NCBI GenBank assembly: GCA_019058315.1
Contig: JAHPZH010000005.1
Coordinates: forward strand, 1 to 64,000
From: Candidatus Helarchaeota archaeon
Lineage (GTDB): Archaea > Asgardarchaeota > Lokiarchaeia > Helarchaeales > RDOG01
Reading direction: 5' to 3'
DNA: 64,000 nt
Below the pieces are notes generated by a model. That model was not told where the DNA came from and searched no databases. It worked only from the letters and a program-made list of their open reading frames with translations. Positions 16,018 to 25,005 of this stretch are shown piece after piece (the first letter of the stretch is position 1; each line of letters starts with the position of its first letter). The translations under genes and the position numbers were made by a program.

Positions 16018-16884
16018 TTATTTTTTAAGACTTAAAATTTCACGTGCTTCGTCCGGTGTAGCGACTTCTTTTCCTAACTCACGAATTATTCGTACCATTT
16101 TTGCAACGAGATCAGCATTACTTTTTGCTAAAACCCCTCTAGATAAATATACATTATCTTCAAAACCAACTCTCACATTTCCACCCAACATTACACTTAG
16201 TGCTCCTAAGGGTATTTGATGGCGACTTATTCCTATAACTTGCCACGTACAGTCTGGAGGCAATGATTCTTTCATAAATATTAGATTTTTAGGAGTGGCT
16301 GGAATACCTCCAGCAGTTCCTAGAACAAGACTGAATTGGGGAGGAGAATCTAATAATTTTTGATTTATTACAAGCTCGATTGCAGAATTAATATGTCCTG
16401 GTTCATATACTTCTAATTCAGGTTTAACTCCTAGTTCTAACATCTTTTTAGCAAAATTTTGGATAAGATCGGGTGGATTCGGAAAAATTGAACGACCAAA
16501 ATTCATACTACCAGTATTCAAACTAGCCATTTCTGGCTTTAAAACTTCAACAGGTTTAAGACGTTTCATTTGTTCGAGGCCGGATATTGTAGTTGCTCCC
16601 CCGCCAGTCGTAATTTGGCAAATGATATCACATTTTTCCTTTATTAACTTGAGATATTCACCAAAAATTGGAACTGCTTCTTCGCCACTAATTGGACGAC
16701 CAGTTTTCGGGTTCCTTGCATGAAGATGAACAACAGCAGCTCCCGCTTCGTAAGATTTGAAAGCCTCTTCAGCTACTTCTTCTGGGGTATAAGGTATATT
16801 GGGGTTATTTTTTCTTGTTGGAATTGAACCAGTTACCGCGGCTGTAATTATTACTTTATTTTCAATCAAATTCATCACTCTCAT
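16018..16884 (-). CDS. Beta-keto acid cleavage enzyme (BKACE, DUF849; 3-keto-5-aminohexanoate cleavage type)
   Basis: The 288-residue TIM-barrel protein has the family hallmarks. The ITAAVTGSIPTRKNNPNIPYTPEEV start and VVHLHARNPKTGRP supply zinc-binding histidines. QITTGGG, PEMASLNTGSMNFG and RVGFEDN follow. Family enzymes condense a beta-keto acid with acetyl-CoA to give acetoacetate and a new CoA ester, as in lysine fermentation. The substrate specificity of this member is unknown. The start could be ATG 16884 or ATG 16875. It lies downstream of an Lrp-like regulator on the same strand, which may control it. Confidence 0.88.
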   Translation of the reverse strand: MRVMNLIENKVIITAAVTGSIPTRKNNPNIPYTPEEVAEEAFKSYEAGAAVVHLHARNPKTGRPISGEEAVPIFGEYLKLIKEKCDIICQITTGGGATTISGLEQMKRLKPVEVLKPEMASLNTGSMNFGRSIFPNPPDLIQNFAKKMLELGVKPELEVYEPGHINSAIELVINQKLLDSPPQFSLVLGTAGGIPATPKNLIFMKESLPPDCTWQVIGISRHQIPLGALSVMLGGNVRVGFEDNVYLSRGVLAKSNADLVAKMVRIIRELGKEVATPDEAREILSLKK

Positions 16885-16923
16885 ATATTATTTTAAATTA
16901 TTAAGAATTGACATAATATTGAA

Positions 16924-17418
16924 TTACTTTAGTAAATTTAAAATTGGAGATTTATCATTAAGTTTAATAATATTATAAACTACAAAGGTTTCAGTTTCTT
17001 TAATACCCCCAAGTTTATGTAATTCACTTATTATTTGCCTAACTTCATCATTATCTTTTACTAATATTTCTATTATACCATCATATTTACCAAAAAGGCG
17101 AGAAAATTCAGTAACTTGGGGTATTCTAACAATTTTTTTTTCGTTTTCCTCTCTAGTTTTTGAATCCGGATCTTCACGAAACAAAATATAGGCTTTAACT
17201 CTTAATTCTTCAATATTTTGATAATTTGTTTCAATTGTAAATGATTTGATAAGACCTTTTTCCTCTAATTTTTTTATTCTTTGAGACACATTTTGTCTTG
17301 TCGTTCCCACTTGTTTCGAAATACTACTAAGTGGTTGGTTACTATCTTCAAGAAGACATCTTAATATCTTTTTGTCGGTTTCTTTTAGATCGCGGATTTT
17401 TAAGATTTTAGATTCCAT
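16924..17418 (-). CDS. Lrp/AsnC-family transcriptional regulator
   Basis: An N-terminal HTH (LKETDKKILRCLLEDSNQPLSSISKQVGTTRQNVSQRIKKLEEKGLI) is followed by a RAM-type ligand-binding domain (VKAYILF...GKYDGIIEILVKD...IISELHKLGGIKETETFVV). The ATG at 17418 is preferred over the upstream one at 17436, because a TATA box at 17441-17450 would place a leaderless transcript start there. It lies 40 nt upstream of the BKACE gene and is a plausible amino-acid-responsive regulator of it. Confidence 0.85.
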   Translation of the reverse strand: MESKILKIRDLKETDKKILRCLLEDSNQPLSSISKQVGTTRQNVSQRIKKLEEKGLIKSFTIETNYQNIEELRVKAYILFREDPDSKTREENEKKIVRIPQVTEFSRLFGKYDGIIEILVKDNDEVRQIISELHKLGGIKETETFVVYNIIKLNDKSPILNLLK

Positions 17419-17440
17419 ATACATTACAATATGCAATTAA

Positions 17441-17450
17441 GTTTATAAAT
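17441..17450 (-). promoter_or_regulatory. TATA box of the Lrp-like gene
   Basis: On the minus strand ATTTATAAAC lies about 28 nt upstream of the ATG at 17418, fitting a leaderless archaeal promoter. The further gap up to 17650 contains no convincing gene. Confidence 0.45.
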
Positions 17451-17650
17451 ATTTTTAACAAATGTAAAGTAATATCTGACAAATTATAACCAATGTAAAA
17501 ACATTTATATATATCGTTTTTTTAATGTCCTTTGGTATTTACAAAGATGATGAAAGCGACAAAAATATTTGTTCGAAGAACTGGAAGAGAATACTTACCA
17601 ATTTTATATTTATAATTAAATAAAAAGGTTATAATCAAATAATAAGGTGA

Positions 17651-17797
17651 CCTAAAATAAATCAACCTAAATTCAGTACTCTAGAAACCAAATTGACTGG
17701 AGAATATTATGAGAAATTATTAGCAATAGAAAATCCAAAATTACATCAATTTATTGCTAAATATCTTAAATTATATGACCCCTTGTTGTTCTTTTAA
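17651..17797 (+). pseudogene. Possible N-terminal remnant of a second PEP carboxykinase-like gene
   Basis: The frame after TGA 17648 reads NQPKFSTLETKLTGEYYEKLLAIENPKLHQFIAKYLKLYDP and stops at TAA 17795. The NPKLHQFIAKYLKLYDP stretch resembles the N-terminal helix of GTP-type PEP carboxykinases (pattern FIxxxxxLCxP). There is no standard start codon after the GGTGA, and the frame ends abruptly 38 nt before the intact PEPCK gene. It may be a decayed gene or the relic of a replaced one. The similarity call is from memory. Confidence 0.35.
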
Positions 17798-17835
17798 GAT
17801 ATTAATTCAAAAAAAAAATGTTAAAGGTAATTAAT

Positions 17836-20532
17836 ATGGCAAAATATAAAAATCCCAAAGATTATCCCGTAAAAAATATTACGCTAGAAGAACGAAATGA
17901 GTTAATTGAAATATCAGAGAGATATTTAAGTTATGATTCTTTATTTACGTGGAATGCAAATATAAACGGATTTATTATCCAATTACGCACAAACAATGCT
18001 CATTTGGATGATTTTTGGAGAGAAAATTGGTTCCCGGCTCCTAATGACCCAAATACTAGACCTCATGGGGTAATTTATGCAGTTTCAAATGTTTACGATA
18101 CAGAACCATCAATAAATTATCATTCAGACTCAAAAATATGTGTTATAATCAATATTGAGTCATATAAAATAATAAGATCTATTGCTTTAGGAATGGTTTT
18201 AGATGACGCCGAACAAAAAGAACAACTTCAATTCATTAGGGGAGCACTAATTGATTTAGATGGAGTAGGTATTGTAATTATGGGGTTATCAGATTATGAT
18301 ATAGCAACACATACATTCCTGTTGCTCGAGATGAATCGTGCTAGAATTCATTCTAATGATTGGATATATGTTGAGCAATTAGGTGGTGAAAAAGGGAGAA
18401 TTTCAACGTTAATTTCTGAAAGGAAATTTTTAATCCATAAAAATATTTCACAAATTAGTCAACGTTTAAGGCTATTATATGAAAAATGTAAAAAAGTAAA
18501 CGACTATTTTATTTTAGATCCATTATGGATAGAAGGGAAAGAAAAATATATCAACACCACCAGAATTCGAGTAATATTTATTTTAGAATCCAATCCTAAC
18601 GATGAAGAAGTCGTTAGAAGACTGACTAAAAAAGAATTTATTAATTCTTTAACCAATGCAAAAGAACCATTTTTAAATCCTCACATTTTAGTGAATTCTG
18701 CTAATCGAACTGATTTAGAATTTGAATTTTACAAAAATATTTATCAATATTCTGCAGTTTACTGGATAAATACATCAAAACCATTGTTTGAAATCCAAAA
18801 AACAATGAAAAATATTATCAATTCAAAAGAATATCTTCAAATGTTTGACGATTTTAAAGAAACCTTAAAAATGGAATTCAATGAAGTATTGCAAAAAATT
18901 AACCTTCAAAAAATTAAAGCTGCTATTTCCGAATTACCAAAACAAAAAAATGTTTCCCATCCAAGTCCTGAAGAAATTAAAAAAATGGCAGAAATCTATG
19001 GTCAAAAAACCAAGTTTGGAAATTATAATTTTGTATCTACAGTAAAAAATAGAAGTGCAGGATTAACTGTTTATATAGGATCAGAAGAAGTTTGGCAACG
19101 AAAATTGAATCCAAAACAAATTAAAATAATTAAGGATCTTCCAGACACAATTTCAGAAGTACTTGAATATATTAAAAAAGCCCCCTTAGTTATGACTACG
19201 CGAACAATGGGTAATAATCCATATTTTAATCCCAAATGCTCACTTTTCGTTTCAATTCATCGGAAGGAAATGATTCGTTTAGCCTATATGATGAATCAAT
19301 CACTATTTGAAGTACGAGAGAATAGCGAACCAGAAATGGATATGATTTTTATACCAGAATGGCAAGAAAAGGACCGCCAGATTTTGGTCTTCCCAGAGAT
19401 TGGAGTAACTTTTGTTTTAGGAACTGATTATTATGGAGAAGTAAAAAAAGGAATGTTAAGAAATGCAATGTGGTTTGCAAAGAAAAGAGGAATGTTAGGT
19501 TTACATGCAGGGGCAAAAATAATAAGAGCCAGAGATAATAAAACAGAGCAGTTCAAAAAATATAGTGTTCTTATATTTGGATTAACCGCAACAGGAAAAA
19601 CCACTCATTCTTGCCACAATCATAATCTAGATGAAGAGAAAGGAGAAGGTATTGAAATTGTCCAAGATGATTTTGTAGCCTTACGAGAAGATGGTTCCGC
19701 AATTGGGACTGAAAGGGGATTTTTTTTGAAGACTGAAGGTCTAAATCCAGAAATTCAACCTCTAATTTATAATGCAATTACTGCTTCTGATGGTATATTT
19801 GAAAATGTATTAGTTGATTATAGGGGTAATGTGTTTTTTGAGGATGATACTCTTACTGGAAATGGTCGAGGAATTATGCAACGAGATAGATTTGGTAACT
19901 ATAAAAGTAAAACTGTAAATCTTCCTCCTTTAAATGACGTTGATGGATTAATTATCTTTAATATTACCAGAAGAAATACAGTTGTTCCTATTGCTTCTAA
20001 ATTAACATTAGAGCAGGGAGCAGCAGCTTTTCTGTTAGGAGAATCTATTGAAACATCAGGTAGTAATCCGGAAAGGGCAGGAGAATCCGTTAGGGTTGTT
20101 GGTACCAATCCATTTATTGTAGGAAATGAAGAAGAAGAGGCAAATATCTTCTATAATTTAATAAAACAACATGGGCAAAAAATACAATGTTATTTGTTAA
20201 ATACGGGTGGCATTGGAGAAATTATGATAAAAAATGAAGATGGATCAAAAACGATAAAGAGAAAAGTGGACAGAGTAGCGATAAAGGAAATGGCATCAAT
20301 AATTCGAGGAATAGTCAGAAATACTATTACGTGGAAGAAAGAATCTAATTTTGGAACTTTAATCCCAGAAAAAGTAGAAGCTGTTGAAATAGACAGATTT
20401 AATTTAGAAAAGTTTTATTCAGAGAAAGAAATTAAAAAGATGGTTAAGCAGCTTAAAAAAGAAAGAAAGGAATATATTGATCAATTTCCGAATTTGAATC
20501 CAGAAATTAAAAATGCATTCGATCTGGATTAA
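17836..20532 (+). CDS. Large ATP-type phosphoenolpyruvate carboxykinase with duplicated kinase-like N-half
   Basis: The C-terminal half carries the ATP-PEPCK core. The P-loop GLTATGKT is at 588-595, the kinase-2 motif QDDF at 616-619, and KTEGLNPEIQPLIYNAI, LENVxVD-like and SKLTLEQGAAAFLLG segments follow (numbering from codon 17818). It would interconvert oxaloacetate and PEP with ATP in the cytosol. Typical ATP-PEPCKs have about 530 residues, while this one has about 900. Residues 120-185 contain GLSDYDIATHT followed by ARIHSNDWIYVE, the layout of an HPr-kinase/PEPCK fold whose P-loop lysine is lost. ATG 17836 follows AAAGGT and is preferred over ATG 17818. Confidence 0.8.
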   Translation: MAKYKNPKDYPVKNITLEERNELIEISERYLSYDSLFTWNANINGFIIQLRTNNAHLDDFWRENWFPAPNDPNTRPHGVIYAVSNVYDTEPSINYHSDSKICVIINIESYKIIRSIALGMVLDDAEQKEQLQFIRGALIDLDGVGIVIMGLSDYDIATHTFLLLEMNRARIHSNDWIYVEQLGGEKGRISTLISERKFLIHKNISQISQRLRLLYEKCKKVNDYFILDPLWIEGKEKYINTTRIRVIFILESNPNDEEVVRRLTKKEFINSLTNAKEPFLNPHILVNSANRTDLEFEFYKNIYQYSAVYWINTSKPLFEIQKTMKNIINSKEYLQMFDDFKETLKMEFNEVLQKINLQKIKAAISELPKQKNVSHPSPEEIKKMAEIYGQKTKFGNYNFVSTVKNRSAGLTVYIGSEEVWQRKLNPKQIKIIKDLPDTISEVLEYIKKAPLVMTTRTMGNNPYFNPKCSLFVSIHRKEMIRLAYMMNQSLFEVRENSEPEMDMIFIPEWQEKDRQILVFPEIGVTFVLGTDYYGEVKKGMLRNAMWFAKKRGMLGLHAGAKIIRARDNKTEQFKKYSVLIFGLTATGKTTHSCHNHNLDEEKGEGIEIVQDDFVALREDGSAIGTERGFFLKTEGLNPEIQPLIYNAITASDGIFENVLVDYRGNVFFEDDTLTGNGRGIMQRDRFGNYKSKTVNLPPLNDVDGLIIFNITRRNTVVPIASKLTLEQGAAAFLLGESIETSGSNPERAGESVRVVGTNPFIVGNEEEEANIFYNLIKQHGQKIQCYLLNTGGIGEIMIKNEDGSKTIKRKVDRVAIKEMASIIRGIVRNTITWKKESNFGTLIPEKVEAVEIDRFNLEKFYSEKEIKKMVKQLKKERKEYIDQFPNLNPEIKNAFDLD

Positions 20533-20664
20533 ATATTAGGAATTTTTTATTCCATTTATTTTTATTATTTAAGCAAATGTAAAATTTAATTTCTTCGTAG
20601 ATTCAAAAAAATGATAGAATTTTGAAGGGACTTATAATATTTTATGAGAAATAAAAGCTGATTT

Positions 20665-22782
20665 TTAAGGTTTATTTGATATTTTTTTAAGTTCTTCTTG
20701 ATCCCTTGGTAAATCATACCAATCTAAGATTTCGTGAAGATTTACATTGAATATCCATGCTTTCTCACTATTAGCGATAGAATTTATTACTATTTTTTGG
20801 AGTTTGGTTAATTTATTGTTTTCATCATATGAATTTTCCCCAAATACTATTTGCAACATTGCCTCAACTAAGTTCAGTGAACTCAAAGCATCTACAGTAT
20901 CTATTGAATCTGCGAGTATTGGTACAATTTCAAATTTATCTTCTTTATTAAGATCACTAATCGCGAGAGATGCATCCCCAATGACACTTCCATCTGCCCA
21001 ATAAAGATTTTGATAATCGTTATCAATCTCTTTTGGATTTTTAATAGCTTTTAGAATGACTTTAATAACTTCATTATCTACATTTCCCTTCTGAATCCGC
21101 AATAAAGACAAAGCAGCACAATATTGAATTAGTCCTTTTTCCTCTTTTATTAGCGATGAGAGAATTTCGAGCTTATCGTCTTCTTGAGATAAGATTAATC
21201 CTAAGCCGATTATGATAGTCGCATTAATGGATTCATCTTTTTCGATTTTTAATCTATTAAATAGAACGTCCTTAGATTTATTAAGATCTTCTGGTGCTAT
21301 AGCGAGAAGTATTGCTGCATATTCTCGAAATTCGGGAGTTTCGCTATTAATTAAGTCAGTATATATTTCAGAACCAGAGACTACTGCCATATAAGTATCA
21401 TAAACATCTTTTAATTCTTTTTCTAATCTTTCTTCAAAATCGGGTTTTGCTCTTTCAGAAGCCAATAAACACATATGCTGATGTGCCTCAAGATAAGAAC
21501 TCCCTGAAGCCAACCGAGGTAAGGCTTTTAATATCTTTGATTTCCACTTGAAATTTTTATCACCTACTAATTTAACTAGAAACGGCATGACTTTAGCGGT
21601 GGCCTCATATATAGTCCCTTGATGTTGGATCTGACACGAAAGTTCGCCGTACGCTAAATTAAAAACTTCTTGATTATCAGATGTAATCCCTTTAAGATAT
21701 AATGGAAAATACTTACAAAATTCTGGCCAACAACAGTAAGTATTTTCCCAATCAATTTCATTAATACCTTTTAATACTTCTAGAGTTGGCATTCCTCTAA
21801 TTTCTTCTACTATTTTAGCGTATTTTAAAAGTTCTTCCTCCTTTTTAGGTTGCAACATGAGTGGCGAAAGATCAGACTCAATGATTATATTACCTTGTTC
21901 ATCATAAAATTTCCAGACTCCTGAGGGGTAATCATCCCATCCAGCTCCAAAATTTCCTTGGGAACTAATCTGACCATTTTTGTAAAAATAAGTATATTTG
22001 CTTTTATTTTTCTCTTTTTTAATACTACTTCTAAGTTCTCCAGTCTTATAATATTCAAGTTTGGTATTTCCTCCATCTTTTTTTTCTCTGTGTAATTCTC
22101 CAGTCTCGTAATATTCAAGCACGATTTTTCCTCCATCTTTTTCTTCTCTGCGGAGGTTTCCAGATTCAAAATAGTCACGTTTAATTATACAAATATCGTT
22201 ATCGTAATCTTCTTCTCTCAATAAGTTGCCATCCTTATTCCACCATTTCCAAATACCTATTCGTTTACTAGTACTTCTGACTAAATTACCAATATGCCAA
22301 AAATTATCTTTAGACTTATATTCCGCATTTTCAGGAACATTTTTTGGTCTCTTTGGTATATTTTTTCCATAAAAATCTACCTCTTTCCCACTTTTAGTAA
22401 AATATTTTGATCGCATAACTATGCCTTTATTAAATTCTTGCTCTACTGACCATACATCCTCACCTAATTCAGGAGGAATTCCGGGTTCTCTTGAAGGCTT
22501 GATTTTACGATACCAAGTACATGAATACATGTCTCCATGTTTATATCTACCAATTGAAGCAATATCTCCATTATCATGGAATCTTTTATTGTTTCCATTG
22601 ATGATGAAATCATCACCCTTATAATAACCTTCACATTCTCCGCATAAAACGCCGTCTGACCACCAAGATCGATATGTGCCTTGTTTTTTGTCACCCTTAA
22701 CCAATAACACCCATTCATTCCATTTTTCAACCCAATATGCTTCCTCAGAAATATTTTTTGGTCGTTTAGGTGCTTTTTTCAA
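20665..22782 (-). CDS. MORN/YwqK-like repeat protein fused to HEAT-like repeats
   Basis: The 705-residue product has two parts. Residues 1 to about 320 hold many copies of a beta-hairpin repeat of the MORN-2/YwqK type (GNLRREEKDG, GELHREKKDG, NGQISSQGNFG, GVWKFYDEQGNI). Residues about 330-700 are paired helices of HEAT character (EFREYAAILLAIA, INATIIIGLGLIL, IQYCAALSLLRIQ). Both are scaffold folds, so a binding role is likely and catalysis unlikely. The start is TTG 22782, with AAAGGA upstream. DNA for the central hairpins repeats every 60 bp (22036-22170). It stands alone and no partner is evident. Confidence 0.75.
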   Translation of the reverse strand: MKKAPKRPKNISEEAYWVEKWNEWVLLVKGDKKQGTYRSWWSDGVLCGECEGYYKGDDFIINGNNKRFHDNGDIASIGRYKHGDMYSCTWYRKIKPSREPGIPPELGEDVWSVEQEFNKGIVMRSKYFTKSGKEVDFYGKNIPKRPKNVPENAEYKSKDNFWHIGNLVRSTSKRIGIWKWWNKDGNLLREEDYDNDICIIKRDYFESGNLRREEKDGGKIVLEYYETGELHREKKDGGNTKLEYYKTGELRSSIKKEKNKSKYTYFYKNGQISSQGNFGAGWDDYPSGVWKFYDEQGNIIIESDLSPLMLQPKKEEELLKYAKIVEEIRGMPTLEVLKGINEIDWENTYCCWPEFCKYFPLYLKGITSDNQEVFNLAYGELSCQIQHQGTIYEATAKVMPFLVKLVGDKNFKWKSKILKALPRLASGSSYLEAHQHMCLLASERAKPDFEERLEKELKDVYDTYMAVVSGSEIYTDLINSETPEFREYAAILLAIAPEDLNKSKDVLFNRLKIEKDESINATIIIGLGLILSQEDDKLEILSSLIKEEKGLIQYCAALSLLRIQKGNVDNEVIKVILKAIKNPKEIDNDYQNLYWADGSVIGDASLAISDLNKEDKFEIVPILADSIDTVDALSSLNLVEAMLQIVFGENSYDENNKLTKLQKIVINSIANSEKAWIFNVNLHEILDWYDLPRDQEELKKISNKP

Positions 22783-22909
22783 GATATGTCATTTCCTTTA
22801 TTTTTTTAATAATTTTTTTGAAAATTCTAAAAATGTTTCTAAAAAATTCAGTAATAAGATTTTAAAATTAGGGTGTTTTATCCATTATAAAAAAAAATAG
22901 GTGAATATA

Positions 22910-23275
22910 ATGAGTAAAGTTACACCAGGTCTTACCGCAAAGGAAGTTGCAGAGCTACATTATAAATTATTGGAAGAAAATAATCAAGAAGAATGGTTAA
23001 AAACTTTAGAAACGAGTCTTCGAAGCGGGATTAAAATTTATGGTTCTTCAGCTTATTTTTGGTGGAAGACGGGTCGAGAAACTGTTGATAAAATGAAAAA
23101 TACTTATAAATTTAAAGAAGAGCGAATGAAATATCATTCCGAGACTAATGAGAGATTTTTTTTCCATCGCCTAACAAAGGATGGGCAGAAATCTGGATTT
23201 GGGCAAGTTCCTATCTCTGTGGTCAAGGACCGAAGAGACAATAATGAATGGCGTGTTGATGGTGCAAATTATTAA
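22910..23275 (+). CDS. NTF2-like small protein
   Basis: The ATG at 22910 follows GGTGA and is preferred over GTG 22901. The 121-residue product shows the NTF2/SnoaL-like order. A helix TAKEVAELHYKLLEENNQEEWLKTL is followed by a WW-containing segment (AYFWWKTGRE) and a curved sheet ending in PISVVKDRRDNNEWRVDG. Such proteins are small ligand-binding or isomerase-like folds. No catalytic residues can be assigned. It is divergent from the MORN/HEAT gene. Confidence 0.6.
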   Translation: MSKVTPGLTAKEVAELHYKLLEENNQEEWLKTLETSLRSGIKIYGSSAYFWWKTGRETVDKMKNTYKFKEERMKYHSETNERFFFHRLTKDGQKSGFGQVPISVVKDRRDNNEWRVDGANY

Positions 23276-23436
23276 TTGAAAAGACTAGATATATTATAAT
23301 ATATTATTATTTTTTTTTAATTTCCATTATTTTTATTTTTTGTTGAATTACGCAAATTAGATATATATTTTAGAACTATAGAGTTTAATAGAGGAAATTT
23401 TACTAAATAAAACTATTAACTTTGAAGATGAATTAA

Positions 23437-25005
23437 ATGACTCAAATTACGGATAAAGTAAATATTTTTGAGGAATTGAAACGTATTGTTTCTGAAAATT
23501 ATGTTTCAATGGACGATTATATACGATATACTTATTCACGAACTGTAGACCTTTTTCTAATAGGTAAGCCAGATTATGTAGTAAGACCGGGAACTCCCGA
23601 AGAAATCAGCGAAGTTTTACAGACAGCTAATAAATATAATCTCCCAATTTATCCAAGAGGTGGCGGAGCGGGGGAAATGGGAGGTGCCAAGCCTATTGGT
23701 GATGGAGGTATCGTCATGGATATGACCCGTATGAGAAAAATTCTTGATATTGATCTCGAAAATCATACAGTAACTGCGGAATGTGGAATTACTTGGGCTG
23801 AGTTAAATAATGAATTATTTAAAAAAGGTTTTTATACGGGCTGTATGGGACCAGGTTCGGGTCAAACTGCAGTTATAGGCGGATCTCTCTCACATAATTC
23901 TGTAGGTGGTGGTGGTGGAGCAAAATATGGGTCTTGTTGTAGAAATTGTATCGGATTAGAGGTTGTTTTACCTCAAGGGGATATTATCGAAGTTGGTTCT
24001 AGAGTTAATAAATATGTTGAAAAGCCCTTCAGTAAGTGGGGATATGGTCCCGATTTTTGCGGTCTATTCCTAGGAGATAATGGCATTTTTGGAGTTAAAA
24101 CCAAAGCAACACTTAAAATACATCCTAAACCACCTTTTAGAGATTATTGGACTTTTAAATTAAAGGGAAATACAGCTAAAAGGTGTGCTAATATAATGTT
24201 AGAGTGGAGAAGTAAAGGAGAATTAGGGCTATATGATGCAAACTATGTTCCAGAAGCTTTATCTTTAGCAATTCAAATTGAGAAAAATTGGCCAAACTGG
24301 AATGGTGTAAAGGGAGCTCTTTTTTATTCGACTGAAGCTTTTACAGAGAAAGAATTGGAGGGCAATGTTGAAATTCTAAACCAAATAGTTGAAAAAAATA
24401 AGGGCAAATCATTAGGAAGAGAAATAAAAGACGGAAATGTGGCTAAATGGCATTATGAAGAGCAAGGACATTGGCAATTATATCATAATCTTTGGGGAAT
24501 ATTTGGTTTCGCACATCCGGTTACTACAGAATGTATTTGTCCAATCAAACAAATGCCTTCGATGGTGGCAGCTATTGATAATTGGGCGGCAGAAAATGGG
24601 GATAAATTCAAGAAATTAGTTGATACGATAATTAAAGCTGTCGTTACGGAACAAGATACTGAGTCAATATTAAAGCTAACAGATTTCTTAGGTTCTTCTG
24701 CAGGCAGTGGTGAAATGCCTATGGCTGGAGAGAATAATATTGAGGTTACAGGCGGATTTTTAACTGTTGATGTTCCTGAAGCTCGCGATCTCACTCTTGA
24801 ATTATGGAAAGATATGTTTAGATTAGTTATACAAAAGGGATGCTTATTATATATGACTGGGGAAATCGGATCTCAATCTTTGTTAGAATATGGTGCGTTT
24901 AGACCAGAGTTTTACAATTTCTTTAAGGCGATTAAAAAGACACTCGACCCAAAAATGATACTAAGTAGGGGAAAATACAATTTTTATGAGGAGGTCATGA
25001 AATAA
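23437..25005 (+). CDS. FAD-linked oxidase, GlcD/D-lactate dehydrogenase type
   Basis: The 522-residue protein has an N-terminal PCMH-type FAD domain (VVRPGTPEEISEVLQTANKYNLPIYPRGGGAGEMGG, then GPGSGQTAVIGGSLSHNSVGGGGGAKYGSC) and a C-terminal cap ending in PEFYNFFKAIKKTLDPKMILSRGK. This matches GlcD-like 2-hydroxyacid dehydrogenases. Its stop overlaps the start of the iron-sulfur gene by one base (TAATG). The pair probably oxidises a hydroxyacid and passes electrons through FeS centres. The substrate is unknown. Confidence 0.88.
   Translation: MTQITDKVNIFEELKRIVSENYVSMDDYIRYTYSRTVDLFLIGKPDYVVRPGTPEEISEVLQTANKYNLPIYPRGGGAGEMGGAKPIGDGGIVMDMTRMRKILDIDLENHTVTAECGITWAELNNELFKKGFYTGCMGPGSGQTAVIGGSLSHNSVGGGGGAKYGSCCRNCIGLEVVLPQGDIIEVGSRVNKYVEKPFSKWGYGPDFCGLFLGDNGIFGVKTKATLKIHPKPPFRDYWTFKLKGNTAKRCANIMLEWRSKGELGLYDANYVPEALSLAIQIEKNWPNWNGVKGALFYSTEAFTEKELEGNVEILNQIVEKNKGKSLGREIKDGNVAKWHYEEQGHWQLYHNLWGIFGFAHPVTTECICPIKQMPSMVAAIDNWAAENGDKFKKLVDTIIKAVVTEQDTESILKLTDFLGSSAGSGEMPMAGENNIEVTGGFLTVDVPEARDLTLELWKDMFRLVIQKGCLLYMTGEIGSQSLLEYGAFRPEFYNFFKAIKKTLDPKMILSRGKYNFYEEVMK

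Noticed and set aside
22036..22170. 60-bp direct repeats considered as a CRISPR-like array
   Set aside because: The repeats are in frame and encode 20-residue MORN-type hairpins. There are no variable spacers between conserved repeats.
23285..23330. AT-only palindrome followed by T run after the NTF2-like gene
   Set aside because: It may act as a terminator, but AT palindromes with T runs are expected by chance in DNA of this composition.
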